DNA of 64,000 bases from Lysobacterales bacterium (GTDB taxonomy: Bacteria; Pseudomonadota; Gammaproteobacteria; Xanthomonadales; SZUA-36): contig JAOUCS010000005.1 of NCBI GenBank assembly GCA_029859645.1, positions 1 through 64,000 of the forward strand, given 5' to 3'. The notes beneath the pieces were generated by a model, which was not told where the DNA came from, searched no databases, and saw nothing but the letters and a program-made list of their open reading frames with translations. The position numbers and the translations under genes were made by a program. Position 1 is the first letter of the stretch, and every line of letters begins with the position of its first letter. This document shows positions 9,112 through 17,037 of this stretch, piece by piece.

Positions 9112-9855
9112 ATGGCTAATATTCGATCTGAGGAAGTCACCTACAGCGCGAACGGCGTTGAAATGAACGCCTACATCGCCTGGGATCATGACCTTGAAGG
9201 AGAGCGCCCGGGTGTCCTGGTCGTGCATGAGTGGTGGGGCAATAATGCCTACGCGCGGCGGCGGGCCGACATGCTGGCCGAACTGGGCTATACCGGAATG
9301 GCGCTGGACATGTATGGCAATGGACAGGTCGCGGACAATCCTGATGAAGCCGGCGAACTGATGAACGGCCTGCTCGCGGACCTTGCGACGGTTCGGTCCC
9401 GCTTTACCGCAGCGCTTGAAGTCCTGAAAGCCCGCCGCACCGTTAACGCTGCACATTGCGCAGCCATCGGCTACTGTATGGGCGGCGGAATTGTTTTGCA
9501 CATGGCGCGCTATGGTGCCGACCTCAAAGCCGTGGCCTCTTTTCATGGCGCCCTGCCGCTGGGCGTGGCAGCTCCTGGCGAAGGCAGCGAAGTCACGGCG
9601 AGAATCGGCGTGTACCATGGCGAAGATGACGTGCTGATTCCCGATGAGGCGGTCACCGAGTTCAGGGCGGAGATGGAGAAAACCGGCGCAGACTGCCTGT
9701 TTATCCCTCTGCCGACCGCGCTGCATGGGTTCAGCAATACCCTGGCAACGACCAATGGAGAAAAATACGGCCTGCCCTTGAAGTATGACGAAAGGGCAGA
9801 TTCTGCTTCATGGAATCACATGCAATTGCTACTGGTGTCGGCATTTGGTCAATAA
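9112..9855 (+). CDS. dienelactone hydrolase family protein
   Basis: 247-residue alpha/beta hydrolase of the DLH family. The nucleophile elbow is GYCMGG with Cys122 instead of Ser, as in true dienelactone hydrolases. The acid is in GEDDVLIP (Asp172 or 173), and the His in LHGFSN (His205). The oxyanion/active-site lid motif VVHEWWGNNAYARRRADMLAE is typical. Substrate is unknown: there are no catechol-degradation neighbours, and many such proteins act as general carboxylesterases. It is likely cytosolic, having no signal peptide. Upstream bases 9057-9073 hold an inverted repeat CAGTTT-5-AAACTG in the divergent intergenic region. The fatty-acid-hydroxylase gene follows 24 bases later and is probably co-transcribed. 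Confidence 0.85.
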   Translation: MANIRSEEVTYSANGVEMNAYIAWDHDLEGERPGVLVVHEWWGNNAYARRRADMLAELGYTGMALDMYGNGQVADNPDEAGELMNGLLADLATVRSRFTAALEVLKARRTVNAAHCAAIGYCMGGGIVLHMARYGADLKAVASFHGALPLGVAAPGEGSEVTARIGVYHGEDDVLIPDEAVTEFRAEMEKTGADCLFIPLPTALHGFSNTLATTNGEKYGLPLKYDERADSASWNHMQLLLVSAFGQ

Positions 9856-9879
9856 CCAGGTGCCGGGAGCCTCATCAAC

Positions 9880-10554
9880 ATGCCCGTAGACGCCGCAGTA
9901 GAACGATACCGCGAACAGTTCCGCCGCGAGGAAATCGGCGGATCTTACCGCGGTGGACTTCACCTCGCTTTCACTTCCCTGGTCAGCCTGGCGGTGGTGG
10001 CTTTTTGCATCGCCAGCCTGGACCAGGTGAGCCCACTGGAGTGGTTGACCCTGCCGTCAATTTTCATGTACGCCAACCTGGTCGAGTATCTGGGCCACCG
10101 TTACCCCATGCATCACCCTGTCAAAGGACTCAAGGTGCTGTTTTTCAGACACACCAAACAGCACCATCGTTTTTTCACCGACAAGGAGATGACCTTCGCG
10201 GACAGCCGCGATTTCAAGGCGGTGCTTTTCCCGCCGGAAATGATCGTATTTTTCCTTGGTGGGTTTGGCGTGCCGATGTGGTTCATTCTGTACTACACCG
10301 TTTCAGCCAACGTGGCCTGGCTGGCGCTGGCAATGGCCCTGGCCTACTTCCTGAACTATGAATGGCTGCACTTTGCTTATCATTGCGATCCCAGGTCCCG
10401 CATCGGACGAATCCCCGGATTGCAGGCGCTGAGAACACTGCATTTGCATCATCACGACCCCAGGCTGATGACGCATTTCAATTTCAATATCACCTACCCG
10501 ATAGGCGACTGGATATTTCGTACGCTGTACGACTCAAAAAGTCAGCAAAACTGA
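9880..10554 (+). CDS. fatty acid hydroxylase / sterol desaturase family membrane protein
   Basis: 224 residues with three to four membrane spans and the His clusters of the fatty acid hydroxylase superfamily: EYLGHRYPMHH (about 69-79), RHTKQHHRFF (about 90-100), EWLHFAYH (about 164-171) and LHLHHHDPRLMTHFNF (about 188-203). These bind a di-iron centre that hydroxylates or desaturates lipid substrates at the inner membrane. The substrate could be a fatty acid, hopanoid, carotenoid or sterol-like lipid; nothing adjacent decides this. The gene follows the dienelactone hydrolase and ends 4 bases from a convergent phospholipase D gene. Confidence 0.75.
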   Translation: MPVDAAVERYREQFRREEIGGSYRGGLHLAFTSLVSLAVVAFCIASLDQVSPLEWLTLPSIFMYANLVEYLGHRYPMHHPVKGLKVLFFRHTKQHHRFFTDKEMTFADSRDFKAVLFPPEMIVFFLGGFGVPMWFILYYTVSANVAWLALAMALAYFLNYEWLHFAYHCDPRSRIGRIPGLQALRTLHLHHHDPRLMTHFNFNITYPIGDWIFRTLYDSKSQQN

Positions 10555-10558
10555 ACCG

Positions 10559-12121
10559 TCAGAGCTCCTTTTCAATCGGTAGCCAGGACAGTATGCGGGC
10601 TCCCGTCCGTTTCCAGATCGAAGCACCGGGGTCGTGCTTGAAGATCGTGGCACTGCCATCCGGGTTGGTTATTTCCCAGCGCAATTTGCCATTTTCATTC
10701 AGGAACAGGCGGTAACTGTTTTCCGGGTGGAAATCCCGGTTCATCTGTTCGACAACCTGATGAGCAAACTCCCGGTTGGAAACCACCAGGCCAATTTCGG
10801 AATTCAGATCCCTGGAACGCGGGTCAAAATTGAATGATCCAATCAGGGCCTGCTGGCCATCAATCACGAACGACTTGGTATGAATACCGGCGGGGACTTC
10901 AGAGTTTTTCCGGTTGGCTCTGAAATGGTCCCGGAGGGCGGCATCCGCCCGTAGTTCATGTAGTTCGGCGCCGGCTTCGAGAATCGCCTTTCGGTACTTC
11001 ATGTAACCGGAGTGGGCAGTCAGGTGGTTGTTCGACATCAGCGAATTGGTCAGCAGGCGCACGCGAACGCCCCTGTCCGACATTGCCCGTATGTTTTCCA
11101 GGCCCTGTTTTGAAGGGATCAGGTAAGCAGATTCCGCCAGAAATTCTACATCGATCTCATCCACCCATTCTTCGGTGAATTCGATCAGCGCCGATTCTCC
11201 CTGCCCTTCGAAGCGCTCCAGCGGGTCCACGACCACGTGTGCCTCGGCCCAGATCAGGTCATCACGCCAGCGTCTCAATTCCTCAAGGGTTTCTGAAGTC
11301 TCGAAATTCAGGGCATAGGGGAGGGCATCGAGATTATGCAAGGACTCGCGCAGTTGCTTTCGTTGCTCCTCCAGGTCTTCCCGGGTGTAGGTCTTTTTGT
11401 GCAGCGTCATGATCGGGACCGCGTAGCGGCTGTTCCAGTATTCGTCGAAGGCCGCACCGGCCTCGGTTGCGCCTTTGCCGACCGTCAGTACGTCCAGGTC
11501 GAAAAAATTGGCCTGGGTGTCGACCCCGAAATAATCATTGCCTATGTTTCGCCCACCCAGCACGGCAACCGCGTTATCCGCCATGAAGATTTTATTATGC
11601 ATGCGGTGGTTGAGATGCCGCTTGTTAATCACGAAATTGAGGTTGCGGCCTACTGTTCGGTTTGCCATCGGGTTGAAAACGCGCACCTCGACATTGGGGT
11701 GCGTATCAAACAGTGCGTATGATTTATCGCGGCCACTGTGATAGATATCATCAATCAAAAAACGGACTTTTACCCCGCGGTCTGCCGCTTCGAGTGCCCG
11801 CCAGAACAGCAGCTGCCCCGCCAGGTCTCCTTTCCACAGGTAGTACTGCATATCGAGGGTTTTTTCCGCGAAACCGGCAATCGCGAAACGGGCCTTGAAG
11901 GCATCGCCGGGATCGGCCAGTAACTTAACGCCAGAAAGGGTTTTGTCTTCCGGCGCTTTCTCGTTGGCGAATCTGCCAAGCAGCGTTTCTTCCGGATGGG
12001 CATAGCCCTGGCTGGGGGATTGCTGGAGATCGTCGGGCAAGGTGGCGCAACCGCCCAGCCAAACCAGCATGACGGCGGTGAGCCAGTACCTGGCGAATAT
12101 GCTTGACGGGTAAAAATGCAT
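10559..12121 (-). CDS. phospholipase D family lipoprotein, ClsC-like
   Basis: 520-residue protein with two HKD catalytic motifs: HNKIFMAD (His175, Lys177, Asp182) and HTKSFVID (His414, Lys416, Asp421), each followed by a GG/GS-N segment (GGRNIGNDYF, GSFNFDPRS). The arrangement and the C-terminal FHPENSYRL resemble E. coli ClsC (YmdC), which makes cardiolipin from phosphatidylglycerol and phosphatidylethanolamine. The N-terminus has a signal with lipobox WLGGC (Cys25), so it is predicted to be a lipoprotein facing the periplasm. E. coli ClsC works with the acyltransferase-like YmdB, and no such gene is adjacent here. Phospholipase or other phosphatidyltransferase activity is the alternative. 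Confidence 0.8.
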   Translation of the reverse strand: MHFYPSSIFARYWLTAVMLVWLGGCATLPDDLQQSPSQGYAHPEETLLGRFANEKAPEDKTLSGVKLLADPGDAFKARFAIAGFAEKTLDMQYYLWKGDLAGQLLFWRALEAADRGVKVRFLIDDIYHSGRDKSYALFDTHPNVEVRVFNPMANRTVGRNLNFVINKRHLNHRMHNKIFMADNAVAVLGGRNIGNDYFGVDTQANFFDLDVLTVGKGATEAGAAFDEYWNSRYAVPIMTLHKKTYTREDLEEQRKQLRESLHNLDALPYALNFETSETLEELRRWRDDLIWAEAHVVVDPLERFEGQGESALIEFTEEWVDEIDVEFLAESAYLIPSKQGLENIRAMSDRGVRVRLLTNSLMSNNHLTAHSGYMKYRKAILEAGAELHELRADAALRDHFRANRKNSEVPAGIHTKSFVIDGQQALIGSFNFDPRSRDLNSEIGLVVSNREFAHQVVEQMNRDFHPENSYRLFLNENGKLRWEITNPDGSATIFKHDPGASIWKRTGARILSWLPIEKEL

Positions 12122-12202
12122 CGCAAAAGACTACTCGTCATTGACAATTCTCACAAGGCCGAGCGCATGGGTTAACATGGCATTCAGCGAGGAGGAAGCA
12201 TG

Positions 12203-12604
12203 ATGAGTCAGACAGGCAAGGGTCACGTACTGGGGGTGGGTGGCGTTTTTTTCCGGTCGAAGGATCCGGGTAGCCTCGGTAGCTGGTACCAGGAACATCT
12301 CGGGTTCCAGGTCGAGGAGTGGGGCGATACCCGTGGAACCAGCTTTTCTCCCAAAGACATGCCCGCCACGGCGTTTACCGTCTGGAGTGCCTTTGCGGCC
12401 AAGACGGAGTATTTCGGCAGTTCGGGCCAGGGTTACATGATCAACCTGGTCGTGGATGATCTGGATACCGCACTGGCAAATGTTGCAGCCGGAGGCGCCG
12501 AGGTACTGGAAGAGCGTGAGGAACACGACTTTGGCCGTTTCGGCTGGTTCGTAGACCCAGACGGCAACCGCGTGGAACTCTGGGAACCGCCGGTGGAAGA
12601 GTGA
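12203..12604 (+). CDS. VOC (glyoxalase/dioxygenase) family protein
   Basis: 133-residue single-unit vicinal oxygen chelate protein. Family marks are the opening VGGVFFRSKDPGSLGSWYQEHLGF, the strand INLVVDDLDTALANV and the end GRFGWFVDPDGNRVELWEP. The residues aligning with the metal site include a Glu in VELWEP. Substrate is unknown. Two ATGs (12200 and 12203) follow a strong AGGAGG at 12190-12195; the second is taken because its spacing of 7 is better. The stop codon region overlaps the possible GTG start of slyX. Confidence 0.8.
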   Translation: MSQTGKGHVLGVGGVFFRSKDPGSLGSWYQEHLGFQVEEWGDTRGTSFSPKDMPATAFTVWSAFAAKTEYFGSSGQGYMINLVVDDLDTALANVAAGGAEVLEEREEHDFGRFGWFVDPDGNRVELWEPPVEE

Positions 12605-12609
12605 GCGCT

Positions 12610-12831
12610 ATGGACGACCCAATCGTTGCGAGGCTGGATGAGCTGGAAAGCCGTCTCGCGTTCCAGGACGATATGATCGAGACACTGAATGAAACCATCA
12701 CCCGGCAGGACCGGGAGATGGCGCGCATGGAATTGAGGATAAAGGCGTTGGCGGACAAGTTGCAGGACCTGGCGGAATCGGCATCGATGCCGGGGGGGTC
12801 CGCCGGGCATGAGATACCGCCTCATTATTGA
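12610..12831 (+). CDS. slyX: SlyX family protein
   Basis: 73-residue coiled-coil protein: LDELESRLAFQDDMIETLN, then heptads through RIKALADKLQDL, and the diagnostic C-terminus IPPHY (E. coli SlyX ends PPPHY). Function is not established despite wide conservation. ATG 12610 is chosen from alignment with the E. coli N-terminus; an upstream GTG at 12601 overlaps the VOC stop (GTGA) and could also be used. The gene is coupled to the VOC gene and ends 10 bases from the convergent srkA. Confidence 0.85.
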   Translation: MDDPIVARLDELESRLAFQDDMIETLNETITRQDREMARMELRIKALADKLQDLAESASMPGGSAGHEIPPHY

Positions 12832-12841
12832 GCAGAGCTTT

Positions 12842-13834
12842 TCAAGGCAAGTTGAGCGCAGGTTCTTGCATGGCGGACAACTGCTCTCGCAAATTCAACA
12901 CCAGGTCTTCCCAGTAACGGGGGCTGTCGAACCAGGGAAAAGCGATTGGAAAAGCAGGGTCTTCCCAACGACGGGCAAGCCATGCTGCATGGTGCAGCAT
13001 TCGCAATGTCCTGAGCGCTTCGATTAACTGCAATTCACGCAGGTCAAAATCGCAAAACTGGCGGTAGCCCTCGATGATATCCGCCAACTGCTGTTCCATT
13101 TCATAACGCTCACCAGACAACAGCATCCACAGGTCCTGGACAGCAGGGCCCGATTGGCAGTCATCCATGTCAACAAACCAGGGGCCGTCCCGCCACAACA
13201 GGTTTCCCGGGTGACAATCTCCGTGCAGCCGGATGGCCTGGAAGTTTCCGGCTCGCTGCCAGGCTGTACCGATATGCAGCATGAGGTCTTCCGCCAGGCT
13301 GTCGAAGGCCGTTTCCATGTGCGGTGGCAGCCACTGTCCTTCGCGGATGGTCGCGAGGGCATCGTTACCAAAACGTTCCGGAGTCAGTGCCGGCCTGCAC
13401 TCAAATGGCTTTGACTTTCCCACGGCATGAATCCGGCCGATGAAACGGCCCAGCCAGAGCAGGGTTTCCCGGTCTTCCAGTTCGGGCGCATGTCCTCCCT
13501 GCCGGCGAAACAGGGCGAAACGAAACCCGTCGTGCCGGAACAGGGAGCGGCCCGAGATCAGGCTGGGCGCGACCAGTGGAATCTCGGCCTCGGCCAGTTG
13601 TATGGAGTAATCATGTTCTTCCAGGATCTGCTCATCGGTCCATCTTCCGGGCCGGTAAAACTTGGCAATGACCGGGTCCTGTTCCTCAATACCTACCTGG
13701 TAGACACGGTTTTCATAGCTGTTCAAGGCCAGCAGGCGGCCGTCGGTCAGCAAACCGGTGCTGTCGATCGCCTGCAAAACCGTATCCGGGTCCAGACGGT
13801 AATAGGGCGTCGGGTCATTAATGGCATCAATCAT
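12842..13834 (-). CDS. srkA: stress response kinase SrkA (YihE)
   Basis: About 330 residues, matching E. coli SrkA/YihE along the whole length. Shared blocks are LNSYENRVYQVG near the N-terminus, KFYRPGRWTDEQILEEH, the catalytic loop LHGDCHPGNLLWRDGP (HGDxHxxN), the metal motif FVDMDDCQSGPAVQDLWMLL, and WLARRWEDPAFP. It is an APH-type Ser/Thr kinase that protects cells from stress-induced death through the Cpx/MazF-linked pathway in E. coli. The frame is open to an ATG at 13867, but Met at 13834 fits the E. coli start better; neither has a strong ribosome site. It is usually near dsbA in enterics; that context is absent here. Confidence 0.87.
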   Translation of the reverse strand: MIDAINDPTPYYRLDPDTVLQAIDSTGLLTDGRLLALNSYENRVYQVGIEEQDPVIAKFYRPGRWTDEQILEEHDYSIQLAEAEIPLVAPSLISGRSLFRHDGFRFALFRRQGGHAPELEDRETLLWLGRFIGRIHAVGKSKPFECRPALTPERFGNDALATIREGQWLPPHMETAFDSLAEDLMLHIGTAWQRAGNFQAIRLHGDCHPGNLLWRDGPWFVDMDDCQSGPAVQDLWMLLSGERYEMEQQLADIIEGYRQFCDFDLRELQLIEALRTLRMLHHAAWLARRWEDPAFPIAFPWFDSPRYWEDLVLNLREQLSAMQEPALNLP

Positions 13835-13923
13835 CCGGGCATCATAACGGTATTGGGCAATGAACATGCAGCGCCATTCCCGGAATTAAAGTAAAATGAA
13901 AACCCCCACCAGGATCTTTATCA

Positions 13924-14730
13924 ATGGCCAACGGCACCCAGAACCTTGCTCTTTTCTGTGACTTTGAAAACATCGCCCTGGGCGTGCGAGACGCCAATTA
14001 CGCCCGCTTTGAAATCGAAGCGGTTCTTGAGCGGTTGCTGGTAAAAGGCAATATCGTCGTAAAGAAAGCATATTGCGACTGGGACCGGTACAAGGCTTTC
14101 AAGGCAGCGATGCACGAAGCGTCGTTTGAACTGATTGAAATTCCGCATGTACGGCAGTCCGGTAAAAACTCCGCAGACATCCGCATGGTCGTGGATGCTC
14201 TTGACTTGTGTTACACCAAGGCGCACGTGGACACTTTCGTCATCATTTCCGGCGATTCGGACTTTTCACCGCTGGTGTCAAAGCTGCGCGAAAACAACAA
14301 GGTCGTTATCGGGGTGGGCGTGCAGAACTCGACATCTGACCTGCTGATCGCCAATTGTGATGAGTTCATTTACTACGATGACCTGATACGGGTCGTCAAG
14401 CGGCGCAAGCCGGTCAAGAAAAAAGTCTCGGGGCGAAAGGGCAGCGGCGAGCATGCCGGTAAGAAAGCCGGCCAGGAGGCCCGGGCCGAGAAAGCCTACG
14501 AGCAGGTACTGGAAACTATTGATGGCCTGTTTTCGGAAAGAGGCGATGAGGACAAGATCTGGGGTTCGATGGTGAAGCAGGCGCTGAAACGGCGCAAACC
14601 CGGGTTCAACGAAAGCTATCACGGCTTCCGCTCTTTCGGTAAGCTGCTGGAGCAAATGGAATCCGATGGCCTGCTCACGCTGGAGCACGATCAGAAATCC
14701 GGCGGCTACGTTATCACCGGCGTCCTATAG
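13924..14730 (+). CDS. NYN-domain protein with C-terminal OST-HTH/LOTUS domain
   Basis: 268 residues in two parts. Residues about 5-155 form a NYN (LabA/DUF88, PIN-like) fold with the expected acidic residues in FCDFENIA (Asp13), NSADIRMVVD (Asp85) and ISGDSDFSPL (Asp111, Asp113), a likely metal-dependent RNase centre. A Lys/Arg/Gly-rich linker (about 158-185) leads to an OST-HTH (LOTUS) winged-helix domain (about 190-266: IDGLFSERGDEDKIWGSMVKQ, FRSFGKLLEQM) that binds RNA, often G-rich. The pairing is common in bacteria but substrates are poorly known. ATG 13924 follows an AGGA site. The 3' end overlaps the convergent truC by 17 bases. Confidence 0.82.
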   Translation: MANGTQNLALFCDFENIALGVRDANYARFEIEAVLERLLVKGNIVVKKAYCDWDRYKAFKAAMHEASFELIEIPHVRQSGKNSADIRMVVDALDLCYTKAHVDTFVIISGDSDFSPLVSKLRENNKVVIGVGVQNSTSDLLIANCDEFIYYDDLIRVVKRRKPVKKKVSGRKGSGEHAGKKAGQEARAEKAYEQVLETIDGLFSERGDEDKIWGSMVKQALKRRKPGFNESYHGFRSFGKLLEQMESDGLLTLEHDQKSGGYVITGVL

Positions 14731-15451
14731 CGTCTTTCCACGAAAATCTTTCGATCAGATGGCTGAAGGTCGCGTCCAGTGGCGCCTTAATCCGTACTTT
14801 TTCACCCGAGAGCGGGTGCTCGAACTCAAGTGACCAGGCGTGCAACAGCAAACGGTTGCAATCAAATTGCTCCCGGAACAGCTGGTTGTGCTCTCCGCGG
14901 CCGTAGGTCGTGTCGCCCACCATGTGGTGGCTGATGTGCTTCATATGCATTCTAAGCTGGTGGCGTCTGCCGGTTTCCGGATACAGGGCCAGCAGGCTGT
15001 AACGAGAGCTTGCGTAAGGAGCGACCGGGAAAGGTGTTTCAACCCGGGCAATCCTTTCGTACCGGGTCACTGCGGTCTTGGCCATTGCATTGGGTTTGCG
15101 CACATCACGGGGTGGTTTCAGCGGATGGTCAATCAAACCACTTTCCGCCGGCCAGCCCCTGACCACTGCCAGGTAACATTTTTTCACCCGGCGTTTTTCG
15201 AAAGCCTGCGCCATGGGTGTCAGCATGTCACGGTTGGTTGCGAACAGATTGACTCCAGAAACCGGCCGGTCCAGCCGGTGAACGGCGTGCATCACCGCGC
15301 CTTCATGATGTCTTGCCATCTGCAGCAGCGTTTGCGGACGGTCTTCCAGGATTCGGCTTGAATGGACCGGGATTCCGGCTGGCTTGTTGACCGCGACCAA
15401 ACCGGAGTCGCGATAGAGAATTTCAACCGGTGACAGCGTGGGTTCGCTCAT
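14714..15451 (-). CDS. truC: tRNA pseudouridine(65) synthase TruC-like (RluA family)
   Basis: 245-residue RluA-family pseudouridine synthase without an S4 domain. The catalytic motif is HRLDRPVSG (Asp61). The segments ILYRDSGLVAVNKPAG near the start, TGRRHQLRMHMKHISHHMVGD, and LLLHAWSLEFEHP follow E. coli TruC closely, including the absence of an N-terminal extension, so TruC (position 65 of tRNA Ile/Asp) is the best guess. Another RluA-family specificity is possible. It overlaps the NYN gene at the 3' end (convergent). Upstream, a minus-strand terminator at 15480 separates it from the small-ORF unit. Confidence 0.83.
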   Translation of the reverse strand: MSEPTLSPVEILYRDSGLVAVNKPAGIPVHSSRILEDRPQTLLQMARHHEGAVMHAVHRLDRPVSGVNLFATNRDMLTPMAQAFEKRRVKKCYLAVVRGWPAESGLIDHPLKPPRDVRKPNAMAKTAVTRYERIARVETPFPVAPYASSRYSLLALYPETGRRHQLRMHMKHISHHMVGDTTYGRGEHNQLFREQFDCNRLLLHAWSLEFEHPLSGEKVRIKAPLDATFSHLIERFSWKDAIGRR

Positions 15452-15479
15452 GGCTGCCAGTGTGGCCGATTGAGCCGAT

Positions 15480-15503
15480 AAAAAAAACCCGGCAGATGCC
15501 GGG
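15480..15503 (-). terminator. intrinsic terminator of the 15.6-15.9 kb minus-strand unit
   Basis: Read on the minus strand, CCCGGC pairs with GCCGGG around an ATCT loop and is followed at once by eight T. This is a textbook Rho-independent terminator. It lies 66 bases after the stop of the 66-codon ORF and just upstream of truC, so it would end a transcript starting in the 15.8-15.9 kb leader. Confidence 0.8.
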
Positions 15504-15568
15504 CGTCAATTTTACAAGCAATGCCCTGATTACGTGCGCATTCGGTGCACGGCGGACACTTTTAGTGA

Positions 15569-15769
15569 TCAGCGCATTGGACCCCCTAGGCGCATGATCG
15601 TTTTTGCCTGTCCCCCGAGCATTCGTGCTTTCAAGCTGATATGTGGACGAGCCACGGACTCCAAAATGTCCATGCCTGCTGAGCTGTTGTCTGCATGCAG
15701 ACGGAGATGTTTGCTTTGGCTTTGTTGCCGGAAAAATACGGTGAACAGCTTTCTTAATTTGTCTTCCAT
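15569..15769 (-). CDS. hypothetical 66-residue basic protein behind structured leader
   Basis: Small ORF starting MEDKLRKLFTVFFRQQSQ and ending MLGGQAKTIMRLGGPMR; basic, with one amphipathic N-terminal helix and no membrane segment. I do not recognise a family. ATG 15769 has a ribosome site AGGGAG at spacing 8. Support comes from context: an elaborate leader (15802-15892) precedes it and an intrinsic terminator follows it, together making a self-contained minus-strand unit between ilvE and truC. The alternative is that the unit is a regulatory RNA and the ORF is incidental. Confidence 0.4.
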   Translation of the reverse strand: MEDKLRKLFTVFFRQQSQSKHLRLHADNSSAGMDILESVARPHISLKARMLGGQAKTIMRLGGPMR

Positions 15770-15801
15770 GACAAAAGCTCCCTGACTTCGATGTAGTTTT
15801 A

Positions 15802-15892
15802 CCTCCTTTTAAGAGGGGGAGGTCCGGAGCCCTGATTGGGCAAAGAGGGGCAGGGCCCCGGCTACTCCCGCTAACTGCTACCAGACAGTTAG
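15802..15892 (-). promoter_or_regulatory. structured RNA leader, three successive hairpins
   Basis: Read on the minus strand from 15892: hairpin 1 CTAACTG-8-CAGTTAG; then hairpin 2, an 11-bp stem (15861-15851 with 15834-15824) closing a 16-base C/U-rich loop; then hairpin 3 (15816-15802), in which CCTCTT pairs with the AGGAGG of a perfect Shine-Dalgarno sequence. Hairpin 2 contains one G-U pair on the minus strand that would be an A-C mismatch on the plus strand, so the structure favours minus-strand RNA. The buried AGGAGG is 31 bases before ATG 15769, too far to serve it directly. No clear -35/-10 was found. It could be a riboswitch, attenuator or part of an sRNA; the class is unknown. Confidence 0.4.
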
Positions 15893-15918
15893 TATTACAG
15901 CCCTATATATACAAGAAT

Positions 15919-15936
15919 CGGGCCAAATCAGGCCCG
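15919..15936 (-). terminator. hairpin after ilvE, possible terminator
   Basis: Perfect 6-bp stem CGGGCC/GGCCCG with a 6-base loop; on the minus strand it is followed by ATTCTTGTAT, moderately T-rich. A second perfect inverted repeat CATGCCAGGTGGCATG lies at 15976-15991, nearer the ilvE stop. Either may end the ilvE transcript. The 600 bases between truC and ilvE otherwise hold only the leader/ORF/terminator unit described separately. Confidence 0.4.
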
Positions 15937-16055
15937 AGTTATAAAAGTACTATTAATCAGTATGTTGAGGTGCATCATGCCAGGTGGCATGGATCTCAAC
16001 ACATATTAACTTGCCGCAGAACGTCAGTCAGGCTGACAAATTTTGTCACTTTGGT

Positions 16056-16976
16056 TCAGGAAATCGATTCCAGCCAGCCCCATTGATCCCGGGTCTGTCC
16101 ATTGAACAGCCCAAAGAAGCTATCCTGGAGTTTTTTGGTTACCGGGCCGCAGCCGCCGTTGCCGATGATCATGTGGTCCACCTGTTTGACCGGGGTCACC
16201 TCTGCCGCCGTACCGGTCATGAAGATTTCGTCCGCACCATACATTTGCTCACGGGCGATGCTGATTTCGGTAGTCTGCAAACCGAGTTCGGCAGCAAGCG
16301 TCATGACGGTATCACGGGTTATTCCTCCCAAAATCGAGGCAGAAGCGGGGGGGGTGAGCAATTGCCCTTTGGATACCAGAAAAATATTTTCACCTGCGCC
16401 CTCGCTAAGCAAGCCGTCCGTACCCAGGCCAATGCCTTCCTCGAAGCCCCGTTCGCGGGCTTCCAGCCCAATCAATTGGCTGCTCAGGTAATTTCCGCCG
16501 GCCTTGACGCCGGGGGGCATGGTGTTGGGAGCGAGCCGGCTCCAGGAAGTAATGCATGCTTTGATTCCATTCTTCAGGCCGTCTTCACCCAGGTAGGCGC
16601 CCCAGGGGCTGACCATGATGGCCACGTCAACGACGCTCATGTCCTTGGGGATGACGCCCAATCCGCAGTTCCCGCGGGATACCAATGGGCGGATATAAGC
16701 GCTGGCAAGGCCATTGACTTTCACCGTTTCCCGGCAGGCTTCATGCAATTCTTCGACGCTGTATTTCAATGGAATGCGATAGACTTCTGCCGAGTATTTC
16801 AGGCGTTTAAGGTGGTCCATACCCCTGAAGATGGCGGTTCCCCCTGGCGTTTCGTAGGCACGGATACCTTCGAACACCGAGCTGCCGTAATGCAGGGCAT
16901 GGCTGTAAATATGCACCGTGCAATCTTCTGAGTTGCGTAATTCGCCGTTGAACCAGATCCGTGCTTTGTTGTTCAT
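16056..16976 (-). CDS. ilvE: branched-chain amino acid aminotransferase IlvE
   Basis: 306-residue fold-type IV PLP aminotransferase that interconverts Leu, Ile and Val with their 2-oxo acids in the last step of branched-chain synthesis. The sequence tracks E. coli IlvE from IWFNGE through HALHYGSSVFEGIRAYE, AYIRPLVSRG, SPWGAYLGEDGLKNGI and the PLP-Lys segment VKAGGNYLSS (Lys158) to EIFMTGTAAEVTPV and the final WGWLESI. ATG 16976 is preferred to an upstream ATG at 17015 because it aligns with the family start. It is a single gene, divergent from the CDF transporter. A candidate promoter lies at 17038-17066. Confidence 0.93.
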   Translation of the reverse strand: MNNKARIWFNGELRNSEDCTVHIYSHALHYGSSVFEGIRAYETPGGTAIFRGMDHLKRLKYSAEVYRIPLKYSVEELHEACRETVKVNGLASAYIRPLVSRGNCGLGVIPKDMSVVDVAIMVSPWGAYLGEDGLKNGIKACITSWSRLAPNTMPPGVKAGGNYLSSQLIGLEARERGFEEGIGLGTDGLLSEGAGENIFLVSKGQLLTPPASASILGGITRDTVMTLAAELGLQTTEISIAREQMYGADEIFMTGTAAEVTPVKQVDHMIIGNGGCGPVTKKLQDSFFGLFNGQTRDQWGWLESIS

Positions 16977-17037
16977 TTTGGGTACCCGCAAAAAACTTAG
17001 ATTGTAGAAGAACAATTTTAAAGAAGATTCGGTCTCG

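Noticed and set aside
15802-15892. GGGAGTAGC sequence in the leader, recalling the yybP-ykoY manganese riboswitch
   Set aside because: The rest of that aptamer (second conserved loop and GCAAGACC-like 3' part) is not seen and the downstream ORF is not a manganese or membrane transporter, so I keep the leader as unclassified.
15984-16931. 315-codon plus-strand frame opposite ilvE
   Set aside because: Antisense to a near-perfect IlvE match; no independent support.
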